Below, piece after piece: positions 10,330 to 23,464 of a stretch of DNA of 64,000 bases. The position numbers were made by a program, and so were the translations under genes. How positions within the stretch are numbered: the first letter of the stretch is position 1; each line of letters opens with the position of its first letter. This DNA comes from Rosa chinensis. Lineage: Eukaryota > Streptophyta > Magnoliopsida > Rosales > Rosaceae. Under the pieces are notes generated by a model. It saw nothing but the letters and a program-made list of their open reading frames with translations, had not been told where the DNA came from and did not search any database. Location of the stretch: contig NC_037090.1 in NCBI RefSeq assembly GCF_002994745.2, positions 26,773,501 through 26,837,500 on the forward strand, written 5' to 3'.

Positions 10330-10955
10330 GCTATACTGAATATCCGATGTTCAATCAGGGTCAGTTTTCTGCGGTGGCGTTGCGATGACCTGAATCGGGT
10401 TTGGTTTTTCTCTGTGCGTGGGTTGCAACGTCAAGGCCCGTGGCGGTGTGGGTCGCAGGCAGTGGGACCGCTACGGCGAGGATCGAGGTGGTGCCGGTCA
10501 TGGAGGCATGCGGCGGAGGGAGCTTCGCTTGACTGTTGTGAACGACGGGAGAGCAGATGGTTTGGGTGGACTAGACCGAACCAACTGAATGGGCCTTGGG
10601 TGGACTTTCTGTGGTGGCTGCCCTAGTTGGGCTTTGAGTTTTGGGCTAGGGTTTTGGCCCTAGTGCATTAATTATGTATTAGCTTAGTCTTTTACAATAA
10701 ATTTCCTTTTAGGAAGCTAATGCACGTTATGTGCACTCTATGTATCTCTAGCGCCTCTGGAGTAGTACCAAAGGAGGATCTCCGCTATGTCTACGTCCAT
10801 GACATGTCTAATGAGTGGGTCTATTTCTATGTATCACTGTAGGTACTACCACTATCTTCTTGTCTGTCTGTACATGGCAGCGGACGACATATTCTGGCTT
10901 TAGATGAATATATCTATCAGCACCCGGATTTGGGTTTGGTTCAAAAAAAAAAATT
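10330..10955 (+). mobile_element. LINE-like 3' end with poly(A) tail
   Basis: A GC-rich stretch without an intact reading frame runs into TTTGGGTTTGGTTC followed by an A-run ending near 10954. This arrangement looks like a 5'-truncated LINE copy. No reverse-transcriptase motif is contained, so the identification rests on layout only. Confidence 0.35.
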
Positions 10956-11782
10956 GATAGTTTATACACGTGGACTTCATATTAATCACTATAAAATACG
11001 TTACAGTTAATTGTTAAAGGCATATCAACAAAAATATTACACTCAAATATAAGAAAAGTAATGATCACAAGCTTCTCTCTAACATTTGTACTTCTAATTC
11101 TCAAAAAAAAAAAAAAAAAAAAAAATTGTACTTCTAATCTGTTTTAAAAGAAAATAAATTTATGATTAAATTGTAATTATATATAGATCTAGAAAATGCA
11201 AATAAAAAACACATGTTTAAGCCCCGTTCTTAATAAACACATGATGAGCTCACAAAGGATAGTTCAAGATCAATCCTATCTACAGATATTATATGATTGA
11301 TTAGCAAACAGTACTTCACGTTCTTAAGAGACTATTGTGTCTCAATTTTAGGTTATCCTGATTGATCGAGTAATTAACTAGATATCGAATTCTTTCGGTC
11401 CATTGCTATGTAACCCATTCCCCTGTAAAAACACCATCACATAAATTGAGCAAAAATGGAGACAGTAACGCTGATAAATTTTCATTGTCATGCAAGAGTT
11501 AATTAACTTAATTAGCAGCCTCAATTTACCTAAATTAATCAGTAAACATGTCTATTAATAATAACATATATAAAATATGCAATTCATCATTCAAAGGCGA
11601 CATACAAGATTACTTTGATTTGTTTAAAAATAAATCATGTATAACAGTGATCTGATTAATTTGATGCAGGTAATGCACCTACCTTGTGTGTTATATCCGA
11701 ACTGATTAGGGAATGTTGAAGGTATATAGCAACCAGCAACTAGCTCACTGTGTCTCTCTGCTTCTTCAAAGCAAAACCTTAC

Positions 11783-11930
11783 CAACCCTAGAAGCTTGAG
11801 TAAAGAGGGTATGGGGAAGCAGTAGATATATACCCAAAAAGTTATATGAACAAAGGGAAAGTAAAAAGGAAAGTAGAAAAAACCAAATTTCATGGCCGAT
11901 GCTAACTGTAAATGCAACAGGTGTTAGTAA
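11783..11930 (-). other. Probable 5'UTR exon of AP2-A
   Basis: This is a pyrimidine-rich leader ending CAAGCTTCTAGGGTTG|GTAAGG. The near-identical CAAGCTTTTAGGGTTG occurs in the leader of AP2-B at about 48722-48737, so the non-coding exon is conserved in the pair. The transcription start is estimated from the TATA-like site upstream. Confidence 0.5.
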
Positions 11931-11958
11931 AGTTTGTGTGAATGAGCTGTACTTTGTT

Positions 11959-12024
11959 GGTCTAAATAGAAAATCCCTGAGAAATAAATGAAGGGTGATT
12001 TTGTAACCATATTTGGCTCTTTAA
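11959..12024 (-). promoter_or_regulatory. Promoter block of AP2-A conserved with AP2-B
   Basis: On the minus strand the block reads TTAAAGAGCCAA, a short spacer, then CAAAATCACCCTTCATTTAT and finally TCTATTTAGACC at the TATA position. AP2-B has the same order with a better TATA-like CTATTTATAC. The shared words lie outside coding DNA and at equal distance from the leader, suggesting retained regulation. Confidence 0.55.
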
Positions 12025-12495
12025 ACTATTTTAAATGTCACGAAAATTTACAGACAGACTCTAGACACAACAAACTACCTACTGACAAAGTTTGGTGATT
12101 TTTGAATAAGTTTTGATTAACGAAATAATTTAATAAAAATGAAATACTAAATGACTCCGAAAATAATAAAAATAAAGGGTTTTGAAAATCAAAGATAAAA
12201 CAAGTTAGAGGGTTTGCATCCACCACCAATCAATCATGCAAACTAGTCATGGTCAACCTAATTACATTTATCTATGGATGAAGATGCTCAAGTTAACCCA
12301 ATGCCTGAATTAACCTATTGTTTTTCCTTACTTGTATGCTAGGTGAGACAAGCTCTACATCTAAACTATTTTCTAAACTATTGTTTTTCCTTACTTGTAT
12401 GCTATGTTGACGCAACTCTATATTTAATACAAGAAATCATTACGCAATAGAAAAACGAGACATCATAAGGCATCTTGAGTACGACGCGTCTCAAT

Positions 12496-13294
12496 TAGAG
12501 CTGCACGCGGATTGGGTTGGATCGGTTTTGACTCCAAACCGTCTTTATGCCAAAGTGAGTGGTTTAGGCATTTTAGAGAACCGATCATCAAAAAAGAAAA
12601 GCTTAATCCGACCCAATCCAATCCAATTAAAGATGGTTTGGTTCGGTCGGTTAGGCGGTTTTCACCTATATAATATTAACATGCTATTTATGAAAAAATT
12701 CAAAGTAAAAATTCAATCTCAATAATTGAAATTATGTTAAATTATCTAAATTTAAAATTCAATAATTAAAATCCAAAACATATAGTCAAAAACTAAAATC
12801 TAAATTAGATTCAAAGTGATTCACTTATTTAACGACTTAGCCATCAGTACTTGCTTAATATGATGGTATTCAAGATCAAAGAATGAGAGATTAAGATCAG
12901 AGATGTGATGTGAGAGGATAAAAAAAATTGTAGCGATTATATACTAAGGTTTTAGGCCTTTGGGCCTTAAATTCAATATGGGACGTACTATATCATTTGA
13001 GAATAAAGTTATAACTGGAGATTTAGAACTTACTTAAAACAAACCGGACAAATGAATATATATTTATTATGTGTATATATAAAAAAACATTTTCTCTTAT
13101 ATTTCAAACATATCGGTCGGTTCGGGTTCTGTGATTTAAGCACAAGTGAAACCAAACCAACCCAGTTCACAAATGGTTTGGTTCGGTATTGAACCGATTT
13201 TCAATTTTTAAAGTTAAAATACCTTAACCAAACCATATTTATCGGTCGGTTTTTGTAGGTTTGGCTGGTTTGTACCATGTTTTGCACACCCCTA
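12496..13294. mobile_element. Non-autonomous hAT element, 799 bp, with 8-bp TSD
   Basis: The ends are TAGAGCTGCACGCGG on the left and TAGGGGTGTGCAAAAC, reverse complemented, on the right. Perfect 8-bp repeats GTCTCAAT flank it (12488-12495 and 13295-13302). Sub-terminal regions are rich in AACCGAACC-type repeats on both sides (GGTTTGGTTCGGTCGGTT near the left, TCGGTCGGTTCGG near the right). It has no coding capacity. It sits about 0.5 kb upstream of the AP2-A promoter block. Confidence 0.87.
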
Positions 13295-13353
13295 GTCTCA
13301 ATCTAGGAACCTAATCGATCACTTGCCTTATAGACAATTTACTACTCTATAAC

Positions 13354-16155
13354 TGTCACACCCCGACCCGGGTCAATTTTTTTTTTTTTAAAATATTTCC
13401 CGAAATCCGAGGTGTGAGTAAAAATAAAAATAAACTAATAGAAAAAAAATAAAATCGACACTTTGATAATGGAATTGACTTCTCATTTCAGTATAAGGAT
13501 AAATCCAACTCAAGATCACTAAGAGTACTCACTTCCGGAATAATGATCTTACAAATACAAAACTCCAACTAACTCTAATTGCTTTCGATCAATAATCTTC
13601 ATAGTTCTGGTGTTTAATAACCTGCAAGACTGTTAAGGGGTGAGCTCAACCTGTGGCTCAGTAGGGAGCTATTTCTCTTCACACAAAAGATAACCAAACA
13701 ATCATTATATGGTATGCATGAATGCATGTTCTATTCCCGATAATTCACACAGCAGAATAAACTGAGCCTACATGTCCCATACCATGTATTTTACCACGAA
13801 GGTGACTCAGAGTACTCAACTATATGAACTAACCCCCACCCAAAATCAATCCCCCTAACCCTCTTTTGCTAGTCATCTTGTCCATGCCCCTTTCGCCAGT
13901 CCCGAATTACCCCTTTCAATCCTATACTAATTGCGCATTAACAATGGGCATACCTGGGATCTGGTACCTGCTGAGGTTATGGACTCAACTACGCAAAAGA
14001 TAAATTTCAAACTTTCTTATATCGATAACATTACACATATCACCATCACCACCCTTATACTTCATATGTACTCAATGGATAATGCATCAATTAATAATAT
14101 ATACTTCGCAATGTAATTGCATCAAATATTCATTCATTCCACACAAACATGTCAGGCAACATATATGCATACAATATAATTGAGTAGAGGTTCCCCAGAT
14201 CCCCCTACCTGGATTCCAAGCTATTGTATAGATACATGTTCCTGCATAAAAAGTAAATATCCAAGTACAATTCACATTTCCTATGCATAAGCACATAATT
14301 TATTTTAAACACAAAGCTATGATTCTGCCTTAAGAACATACTTCAATATCGAGCTTATGTCTTAAGAAAATGGTACCTAAAATCTCAGGCCATTTTGGAT
14401 TTCACTTGAAGTACTAAATAACTAACCAAAACATCTTGCAGATTTATTGTGAAGGAAAACTGATTTCACAATGACATAAGTATCTCATATGAATTCAGTA
14501 AAGGGCGTTACATGTTTTGGTTAAAAAAAGAATCTCTATATATGTTCAGTTTGTAGTCGACCTAAACAAGTTTGAATAAAGGAACCTATTGAAACGAAAT
14601 GGAACAAACAGAAACATAATGAAAATTGCAGAATTTCCTGATGCAGACCCTCAGCTTCGAAAAATCATAACTTACTCTAGAAAAGTCTTTTTCATGAGAT
14701 TTCAATTCTGAAATGATCTTTGAGATGTCTACTGAAACTTTCATGAAGACACCAACTTCAAATACCCAGCCGAAATGTACAGTTTTTAGTAAAAAGAAAA
14801 CTGTGTCAAAAACAACAGATTGCAGACCTCTGTTTTTAGCCTCAAAATTAACCACTGAATCTTACATGAAATTATATGAAACTATACAGATATCAAGCTT
14901 ACATTATAAGCTTTCAACACATGCAGATGGTTTCTAAAATGAAAGTCTAGATCAAAGGATATGGTTGCTCAAAATTAACTAAATGATTATAATGCAGAAA
15001 CTTGTTCTAGCTTTCTCCAATGCCTACAAACTAATGTTTGAGGTTACTGCTCAGTCTAAGGTTGTTAAACTGATGCATATAGGTTCTTTGATCACTCTAA
15101 CCTCTTGTTGTTAAGACAAAATAAGAAATCTAACCCAAAAAGCAACCTAAGAATTTACTCAGGACACCCACCTTAAGAAAACCAAGTTTCTTATCATCTT
15201 AATCTGCTTCTATGCTTGCCTTCTTTGAATCCCAAATCTAATTCTCCAAAACTAATCTTTGTAATCATGCCTTCCCTTCTCTTTCTTCTACCCCTTTCCT
15301 TTTCTCTTCTTCCCTCTCTATTTTCATTCTCACATATCTTTTTCTTTCTCCCAGTGTCTCTTTCCTTTTGTTTCCTTTCCTTTCTATTTATTTCTTTCTT
15401 TCTATCCTACTCCTTTCTCTCTATCTCCCTCACTCACGTTCTGTTTTCCTATTGCTCTCATTGTAATGTGTAAAAGAATCAAGTAGATAGCTGCTATTTA
15501 TACTAGTTAGGTTCTTGGGCATCAAGCAAAACAATAAAATCTTCATATAGATGTGTTTGTCCATACCTATCACTTAATGACTTAATCACTAAGCATTCAA
15601 TAGATATACTTGTACAATCCTATCTCTTAATAGAAACCTTCATCAGTAAGTATTGCAAAGATAGGTATGCAAACTCTTATCCCTTTATAACTTAATGACC
15701 AAGGTTATATATAAAAACATATAGGAAGAAAATAAGCTTTATTTCTACAATCTGGGGATATCCATGTGATAGCAGTAGACTAGAAGTTTTAATGATGGAT
15801 AAATAGAGCTTGAGCTATAAATTGAGTGATGCCACCTCAAGCTACTAGCTAGCTTAGTCTACAGGTTCAACAACACCTATAATTCCTAACTTTGCATAAT
15901 CACCCAAATAGAATACTTACTCACACTTGGATACGAACAATGACTAATAAGAGATTCATTGATTCGGTTTATAAGGTCTCATCCGAAAATGTTTAAACCA
16001 ATTGAGTAAAACTAGCTTCCTCACAAGTCTACATGTAATAGGTAATAGACTTCTCGAACACACACGCTAACACACACACACACACACACACACAAGCTAG
16101 TAAAGAAAATATTATCACACGATCTAATATATAATTAAAATTTCGGGTTGTTACA
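13354..16155 (-). repeat. 3' LTR of the LARD-like element
   Basis: The 2802-bp repeat is the left copy in the window. It matches the right copy at a constant offset of 4879 until one extra T in a T-run (near 15340, 5 T versus 4 T). It contains a (CA)n run near 16070 and a T/C-rich tract near 15270-15430. Short frames within it are chance and occur twice because the LTR does. Confidence 0.92.
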
Positions 16156-17963
16156 CTCCACCCTCCTTCAAGAAATTTCGTCCGCGAAATTTACAGGACC
16201 TTAATCCTCGAATTCCTATATGACCTTGAATTTAATCAACCACGTATCTCGACTTTCTAAATCCTCAAATACAATATTCATCTTAACCACCATTCACTTA
16301 TCTATTTCTACCAACCTTTAGTCACAATATTATGTTCTTAATCCGTTAATCGTACTTTCCTTGTAATAAGCTACAATTAACTAAGTGCATTCTGATGTCC
16401 CAAAAATATTCAAATCAATTCTAACTCTCCGAGTAGAGATTCTTCCTTCCATAATCCACTCCTGTGAATCACTTACCCAAGATAATCCCAATCCTCAAAA
16501 CAATCAACAAAACTTCCGTACTTCTATTTCCTAGCAAAGAATCTTCAAAACTGAAAATCTCCTAGTTCACCACTGTAAAACTTGATGTACGAAAATTCAT
16601 TTCCCTTCCTCCAGTTGAACCAGATTCTATAACTTTGATTCTATAACTCTCAATAACCTCGAACTTTCATTAATACGACCAAGACTAATCAATAAGTTTT
16701 CTACTATCATATCTCCACAAATCCACCAAAATTCAAGCCTAATTATCCACAGAACTCGATGACATGCTTTTAGAGAACTCTCAATTCAACTCTCAATATC
16801 TGTATACCTAATCCGTATGAATAATTCCTGAGTAATTACCAACTCATTGTCGAGACTCGATTGTTCAAGCATATCTTAACTAAAACATTTCTCCATAACC
16901 AATCAGTATCTACCTATAACAACAACTTTCCATACCTAGTAGTTAGTACTAAACTCCAAGTAATCCACCAAGAGTAATCCTCAAAGTATGTAGTGATCTC
17001 CCTCAACACCAATTATAACATAAACCTCTGAGTCTATTTTCCATAATCAAAATCTGATCAAAATTACTTAAATCACAATCCTCAATTTGAATGGTTGCTA
17101 CCAGTATCTATTCACTCGATTATTATAGAACTAACTATTAATCCTATAGAAACTATCTCAAGCATAAAAGCCTAACTCATGTAAACATTAGCACGTAGTT
17201 CCTACAGAGATCACAAATAGATAATCAATCAAATCAATATCTTGTATACACCCAAATAAATACATGAAATTAATATGTATTTTAAGCAAAAGAAATAATT
17301 ATCGATAATTATACAGAAAGAAAATCATAACAGTCATAGTGATCAATAGTTCAGTCCACAAATAATATAACACCTAAGCTTCGGAAATTCAGAGTACTTC
17401 TCATGTGAAATTCTTACTTCCCTATTTGCAGGCTAATTGTTAGCTACTGGTATAGTATGCCTTAAGGATTCCAATGGTATCTTACTCTAACCCAAAAGTG
17501 AGGAAATATATAAAACTAGTCGCAAAGTTTTGAAATTCTTGAAAAGCTCGACGCTATAAAATTTTGAAATAAGAATCATAAATATGATCTGAAACACATT
17601 TGAAATAAAGTGTAACAAGAAAACCATTTCGAAGTTCAGGAGCACAAATAAGCTATCCATAGAGAGAAATCCATCCCCTCCAGCATAGATAATGTCATTC
17701 TCCTTGGATAGAAGAATCTTTGAAGTTCTTAGATGCTGCTAAGATATTCATCGACCCTTAATCATTCCCCGACAATAGGACATTGAGCTAGAGTGGTTGC
17801 ATTTTGGATAGTACCATTCCACACATAGTAGATTGCATTTCTCCATGTAATGCCATCCAACTCGAGCATCTCATCCTTTTAGCTAGGCAACATTTCCAGA
17901 AGTATCCGTAAAAATGATTTGAAATAGTAAATTCCATACATTTTATCTCAACAAAGTGAATAG

Positions 17964-18000
<37 letters not shown>

Positions 18001-18232
18001 AATCAGAGAGGAACCTGACAAAAGAATATAAGACATTTTTGTTTCCACTCTAATTTCAAGAAAAAATCCAGTTTCCAATTTCCCACTGTCCAAAAATCTT
18101 ACCATTTCAAACTCCATCTAATAATGACCCAAAAGAGATTGGTTACCGTTCACTAGAAATTCTAGTTTATTTCCTAATGCTATCATCTCTCACAGATCCT
18201 GGGCTTCTAGTCCCTATGCTCTGATACCATTC
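16156..18232 (-). other. Interior of the LARD-like element
   Basis: This 2.08-kb AT-rich segment has no frame of protein-like quality on either strand. It carries the primer-binding site next to the 5' LTR, the polypurine tract next to the 3' LTR and a long homopolymeric T-run (about 17969-17997). Confidence 0.85.
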
Positions 18233-21033
18233 TGTCACACCCCGACCCGGGTCAATTTTTTTTTTTTTAAAATATTTCCCGAAATCCGAGGTGTGAGTAA
18301 AAATAAAAATAAACTAATAGAAAAAAAATAAAATCGACACTTTGATAATGGAATTGACTTCTCATTTCAGTATAAGGATAAATCCAACTCAAGATCACTA
18401 AGAGTACTCACTTCCGGAATAATGATCTTACAAATACAAAACTCCAACTAACTCTAATTGCTTTCGATCAATAATCTTCATAGTTCTGGTGTTTAATAAC
18501 CTGCAAGACTGTTAAGGGGTGAGCTCAACCTGTGGCTCAGTAGGGAGCTATTTCTCTTCACACAAAAGATAACCAAACAATCATTATATGGTATGCATGA
18601 ATGCATGTTCTATTCCCGATAATTCACACAGCAGAATAAACTGAGCCTACATGTCCCATACCATGTATTTTACCACGAAGGTGACTCAGAGTACTCAACT
18701 ATATGAACTAACCCCCACCCAAAATCAATCCCCCTAACCCTCTTTTGCTAGTCATCTTGTCCATGCCCCTTTCGCCAGTCCCGAATTACCCCTTTCAATC
18801 CTATACTAATTGCGCATTAACAATGGGCATACCTGGGATCTGGTACCTGCTGAGGTTATGGACTCAACTACGCAAAAGATAAATTTCAAACTTTCTTATA
18901 TCGATAACATTACACATATCACCATCACCACCCTTATACTTCATATGTACTCAATGGATAATGCATCAATTAATAATATATACTTCGCAATGTAATTGCA
19001 TCAAATATTCATTCATTCCACACAAACATGTCAGGCAACATATATGCATACAATATAATTGAGTAGAGGTTCCCCAGATCCCCCTACCTGGATTCCAAGC
19101 TATTGTATAGATACATGTTCCTGCATAAAAAGTAAATATCCAAGTACAATTCACATTTCCTATGCATAAGCACATAATTTATTTTAAACACAAAGCTATG
19201 ATTCTGCCTTAAGAACATACTTCAATATCGAGCTTATGTCTTAAGAAAATGGTACCTAAAATCTCAGGCCATTTTGGATTTCACTTGAAGTACTAAATAA
19301 CTAACCAAAACATCTTGCAGATTTATTGTGAAGGAAAACTGATTTCACAATGACATAAGTATCTCATATGAATTCAGTAAAGGGCGTTACATGTTTTGGT
19401 TAAAAAAAGAATCTCTATATATGTTCAGTTTGTAGTCGACCTAAACAAGTTTGAATAAAGGAACCTATTGAAACGAAATGGAACAAACAGAAACATAATG
19501 AAAATTGCAGAATTTCCTGATGCAGACCCTCAGCTTCGAAAAATCATAACTTACTCTAGAAAAGTCTTTTTCATGAGATTTCAATTCTGAAATGATCTTT
19601 GAGATGTCTACTGAAACTTTCATGAAGACACCAACTTCAAATACCCAGCCGAAATGTACAGTTTTTAGTAAAAAGAAAACTGTGTCAAAAACAACAGATT
19701 GCAGACCTCTGTTTTTAGCCTCAAAATTAACCACTGAATCTTACATGAAATTATATGAAACTATACAGATATCAAGCTTACATTATAAGCTTTCAACACA
19801 TGCAGATGGTTTCTAAAATGAAAGTCTAGATCAAAGGATATGGTTGCTCAAAATTAACTAAATGATTATAATGCAGAAACTTGTTCTAGCTTTCTCCAAT
19901 GCCTACAAACTAATGTTTGAGGTTACTGCTCAGTCTAAGGTTGTTAAACTGATGCATATAGGTTCTTTGATCACTCTAACCTCTTGTTGTTAAGACAAAA
20001 TAAGAAATCTAACCCAAAAAGCAACCTAAGAATTTACTCAGGACACCCACCTTAAGAAAACCAAGTTTCTTATCATCTTAATCTGCTTCTATGCTTGCCT
20101 TCTTTGAATCCCAAATCTAATTCTCCAAAACTAATCTTTGTAATCATGCCTTCCCTTCTCTTTCTTCTACCCCTTTCCTTTTCTCTTCTTCCCTCTCTAT
20201 TTTCATTCTCACATATCTTTTCTTTCTCCCAGTGTCTCTTTCCTTTTGTTTCCTTTCCTTTCTATTTATTTCTTTCTTTCTATCCTACTCCTTTCTCTCT
20301 ATCTCCCTCACTCACGTTCTGTTTTCCTATTGCTCTCATTGTAATGTGTAAAAGAATCAAGTAGATAGCTGCTATTTATACTAGTTAGGTTCTTGGGCAT
20401 CAAGCAAAACAATAAAATCTTCATATAGATGTGTTTGTCCATACCTATCACTTAATGACTTAATCACTAAGCATTCAATAGATATACTTGTACAATCCTA
20501 TCTCTTAATAGAAACCTTCATCAGTAAGTATTGCAAAGATAGGTATGCAAACTCTTATCCCTTTATAACTTAATGACCAAGGTTATATATAAAAACATAT
20601 AGGAAGAAAATAAGCTTTATTTCTACAATCTGGGGATATCCATGTGATAGCAGTAGACTAGAAGTTTTAATGATGGATAAATAGAGCTTGAGCTATAAAT
20701 TGAGTGATGCCACCTCAAGCTACTAGCTAGCTTAGTCTACAGGTTCAACAACACCTATAATTCCTAACTTTGCATAATCACCCAAATAGAATACTTACTC
20801 ACACTTGGATACGAACAATGACTAATAAGAGATTCATTGATTCGGTTTATAAGGTCTCATCCGAAAATGTTTAAACCAATTGAGTAAAACTAGCTTCCTC
20901 ACAAGTCTACATGTAATAGGTAATAGACTTCTCGAACACACACGCTAACACACACACACACACACACACACAAGCTAGTAAAGAAAATATTATCACACGA
21001 TCTAATATATAATTAAAATTTCGGGTTGTTACA
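18233..21033 (-). repeat. 5' LTR of the LARD-like element
   Basis: This 2801-bp copy is nearly identical to the left LTR, as compared by eye over all protein-length frames and several sample blocks. The one difference noticed is a single missing T. Read on the minus strand it would hold the element's promoter. Confidence 0.92.
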
Positions 21034-21038
21034 ATAAC

Positions 21039-21640
21039 TTTCAACGGAACCCTCGAAACAAGGCACATGCAATGATTATTCTTAGCAATAGAATCCTAAT
21101 AATGCAATCTAAGACCAAAGAAAACATGCAAAGGAATCATTACTGTAAAAAAAGAAATTAGGTTCTCATCCAATAGATAAACAAAATTAATTGAAAATCA
21201 TAACAAGTTTACAATCATGATTTGGGGCTTCAACAACCCCAAACTAAAGAGTTAATTTCTCATAGAAAGAAAAACAAAAACAAAATAAACTAAAAAAAGG
21301 GTCGAAGAAGTCGCGGGAGATGAGAAGAAGAGAGAAGAGAAGAGAGAGCTTTTTCAGATTTGCATAGCCCTTTTATATTGCTCCTTGAGTCGTCTTTCAT
21401 TCCTTTTTGGTTTGAGATTCCTTGAATTGTAGAGAAAGTCAACTTCTTAATTCTCTATTTGATTTAGAAAGCCAACTTCTTAATATTGGGATTAACATTA
21501 TAAACGTTGCATAAAGTGCTTCTATCAAAATGTTTTGAGTTCAACAAAGAGAATAAAAATAAAGGGTGGCTGTGATACTTTTCTTGTTGGAAAGATCCTT
21601 TGTGATGTTTTTTTGTTTGTTTTTTGTTTGATAGAATAGG
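21039..21640. other. AT-rich intergenic DNA, nothing recognised
   Basis: This continues the sequence that the LARD-like element split. A purine-rich stretch (AGAGAAGAGAAGAGAGAG, near 21330) is present, but no gene or element ends could be assigned. Confidence 0.4.
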
Positions 21641-21649
21641 GGCAGAAGG

Positions 21650-22228
21650 CTCAGAATGAAAGAAAAAAGAAAAAAAAAACTTTATTGGAGGGCAATAAAG
21701 AGCTATTGGGGGGTAATAGAGGTATGTTAAAGGTTTATTGGGGGCAATAGAGGTATGCTAAAGGTTTATTGGGGGCAATAGATGTCTATTGAGGGGCAAT
21801 AAATGTTTTGAATTGATATAATCTCCTCATTTTTTCCCTAATCAATGTTTTATTTGTCTAATTTTAGAGAGATTAGTTCTCATTCCAACGACGAAAATGT
21901 CTATTGGGGGCAATACAGGTCTATTGAGGGGGCAATAAACCTCTTCGGCCCCATATGAGATCTCCGACAACCTCTTTAGGGACTTCCAGGGAGGTTTCGT
22001 AAACCTCTATTGTCCCCCAATAAACTTCTATTGGGGAGCAATAGAGGTTTATTACCCTTTTATTTTTGGGCAATAGAGTTTATTGGGGGCAATACAGGTC
22101 TATTTGGGAGCAATAAACATTTTCAGCGACCTATGAGATCTCCAACAACCTCTTTAGAGATCTCCGGCAGGATTCCGGCGACCAATGACCAGACCCCAAC
22201 GAAGTCTCCTATGGCTTATCTCTCTTCC

Positions 22229-22270
<42 letters not shown>

Positions 22271-22450
22271 GTAACAAAGGGGTGAGGGTAAAATAGTCTC
22301 AAAAATAAAAAAAATAAAAAAATTAATTCGGTATTAGAGAAGACCTTATTAGAGTATTTATGGGTAAGAGGGAATGAGGTAAGTGGAAAAAAAAAATCCC
22401 TAGAATTGGGGTAAATGGACAAAAACTCTTTTGGAAGACTCTCAATTTTG
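21650..22450. repeat. Degraded element with dispersed palindromic ATTGGGGGCAATAGA motifs
   Basis: Between about 21680 and 22110 the words ATTGGGGGCAATAGAGGT and relatives (GGTTTATTGGGGGCAATAGA) recur many times in both orientations, interrupted by CGGCGACC-type GC-rich text and a (TC)n run (about 22232-22268). The right margin (TAAATGGACAAAAACTCTT) resembles the edge of the element at 52.2-53.4 kb. I infer a relative of that element whose left end is lost or unrecognised. Confidence 0.45.
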
Positions 22451-23464
22451 ACCTCTTAGCTATTTTGAAGAACATGTTTAGTTTTTTATCAATTTTAATA
22501 GCTGCACCAGACTCTTAAGTAGCTCTCCATTATAACTTTAACCTTTCTCGCTCTTAAATATAGAGAGTGATGAAACTCTCTATTATTTTGTTAATATAAA
22601 AAATTCCTTTTAAGTTGTTTTTATGTAATTTATAAATATTTTTGAACTCATTTTTTATTATTCAATAAATAATATAAATTCATAGTTGGCTAAAATAGAG
22701 AGAATTGATGCAGTCATATTTTAAAAGTAGCTAGCCAAAGTTCTAAAACATGCAATAGCTAGCATGGCTTGAGTCTTGGAGAAATTTTTCCAGAAGAAAA
22801 AAAAATCAAGCTTTATTTAATTGTTTCATTATTATATGGTAATAAAGTAAATGCAGATTATCTTTGTTGATTATTAAAAAGAGAAATTTTATTCACATGT
22901 TCCTTCTTATTTGACACATCCCACATTTTTGTAAATTTTTTTATCCCTATTTTTTACCCTTCCGTTCGACGGCGCGTTCAAGTGGCATTTCGTAGGACGG
23001 GCCATAATGAGTCGGTGCATACTCAATCAGACTTTTGTATTCGTAGAGAGTGAGTTGTGGTCAAAGATCGAGCACCTCCAATCGCTTCGATTTGGAGTGT
23101 TATGATCTGAGTTTGATGGCATAAACGAACGTTCGAAGTCCAAAGTCACACGATACGCGGAACGCTGCGGTACGGGAACGCGGTACGCTAGTCTTCAGGG
23201 TACGCGGTACGCTAAGATATATTAGCTAATTTTAATTAAAATAAATTACTGACGATAAATAAAATTATAAAAAATAATAAAGAGATAACCATACCATAAA
23301 TAAAATCTCAAGAAAAATTATAAAATAAAAATAAATTGTCACTACTACTCAAAAATTAATTGAGTTTTTCAATCCAACAAAGAAAAATAATGCTTAAAAC
23401 TAATTTTTTTTTTTCGATGGCTGGAACCCAGTGGGAGGCTTGGCCATCACGCATGTGTAAGTTC
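22451..23464. other. Intergenic DNA with GGTACGCGGTACG repeats
   Basis: This is mostly AT-rich. Near 23155-23215 three imperfect CGCGGTACGCTA motifs occur; these may be sub-terminal repeats of the adjacent hAT element, read on its 3' side. No matching end was found upstream of the transposase. Confidence 0.35.

Larger units (their letters stand above)
9427..11782 (-). other. 5'UTR intron of AP2-A containing old transposon pieces
   Basis: The start-codon exon begins after TTTCAG|GTGATCATG (exon start 9426). An upstream donor GGGTTG|GTAAGG (exon end 11783) matches a leader conserved with AP2-B, so a 2.36-kb intron is inferred. It contains a degraded hAT-like MITE (about 9587-9904) and a LINE-like 3' end (about 10330-10955). 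Intron limits rest on splice motifs and paralogue comparison, not on transcripts. Confidence 0.55.
13354..21033 (-). mobile_element. Non-coding LTR retrotransposon (LARD-like), 7680 bp, with 5-bp TSD
   Basis: Two LTRs of 2802 and 2801 bp (13354-16155 and 18233-21033) bracket a 2077-bp interior. Read on the minus strand, the LTRs begin TGTAACAACCCG and end GGGTGTGACA. The primer-binding site TGGTATCAGAGC (complement of initiator tRNA-Met) is at 18229-18218, and a purine tract TGAAGGAGGGTGGAG lies at 16170-16156 against the 3' LTR. The target duplication ATAAC is perfect (13349-13353 and 21034-21038). The ending GGACGAAATTTC...GGAGGGTGGAG resembles Del/Tekay Ty3/gypsy elements, but no gag or pol frame remains, so movement would need enzymes in trans. 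Long LTRs, a short non-coding interior and intact ends fit the LARD class. Confidence 0.92.

Noticed and set aside
11624..11917. Minus-strand frame at the 5' end of AP2-A (and its counterpart at 48565-48837)
   Set aside because: These are conserved leader sequences with an intron donor inside, not proteins. The similarity lies in the DNA and not in a shared reading frame.
13931..15473. Small frames that recur exactly at 18810-20364
   Set aside because: They are repeated only because they lie in the two LTRs of one element. They have no domains and no coding bias.
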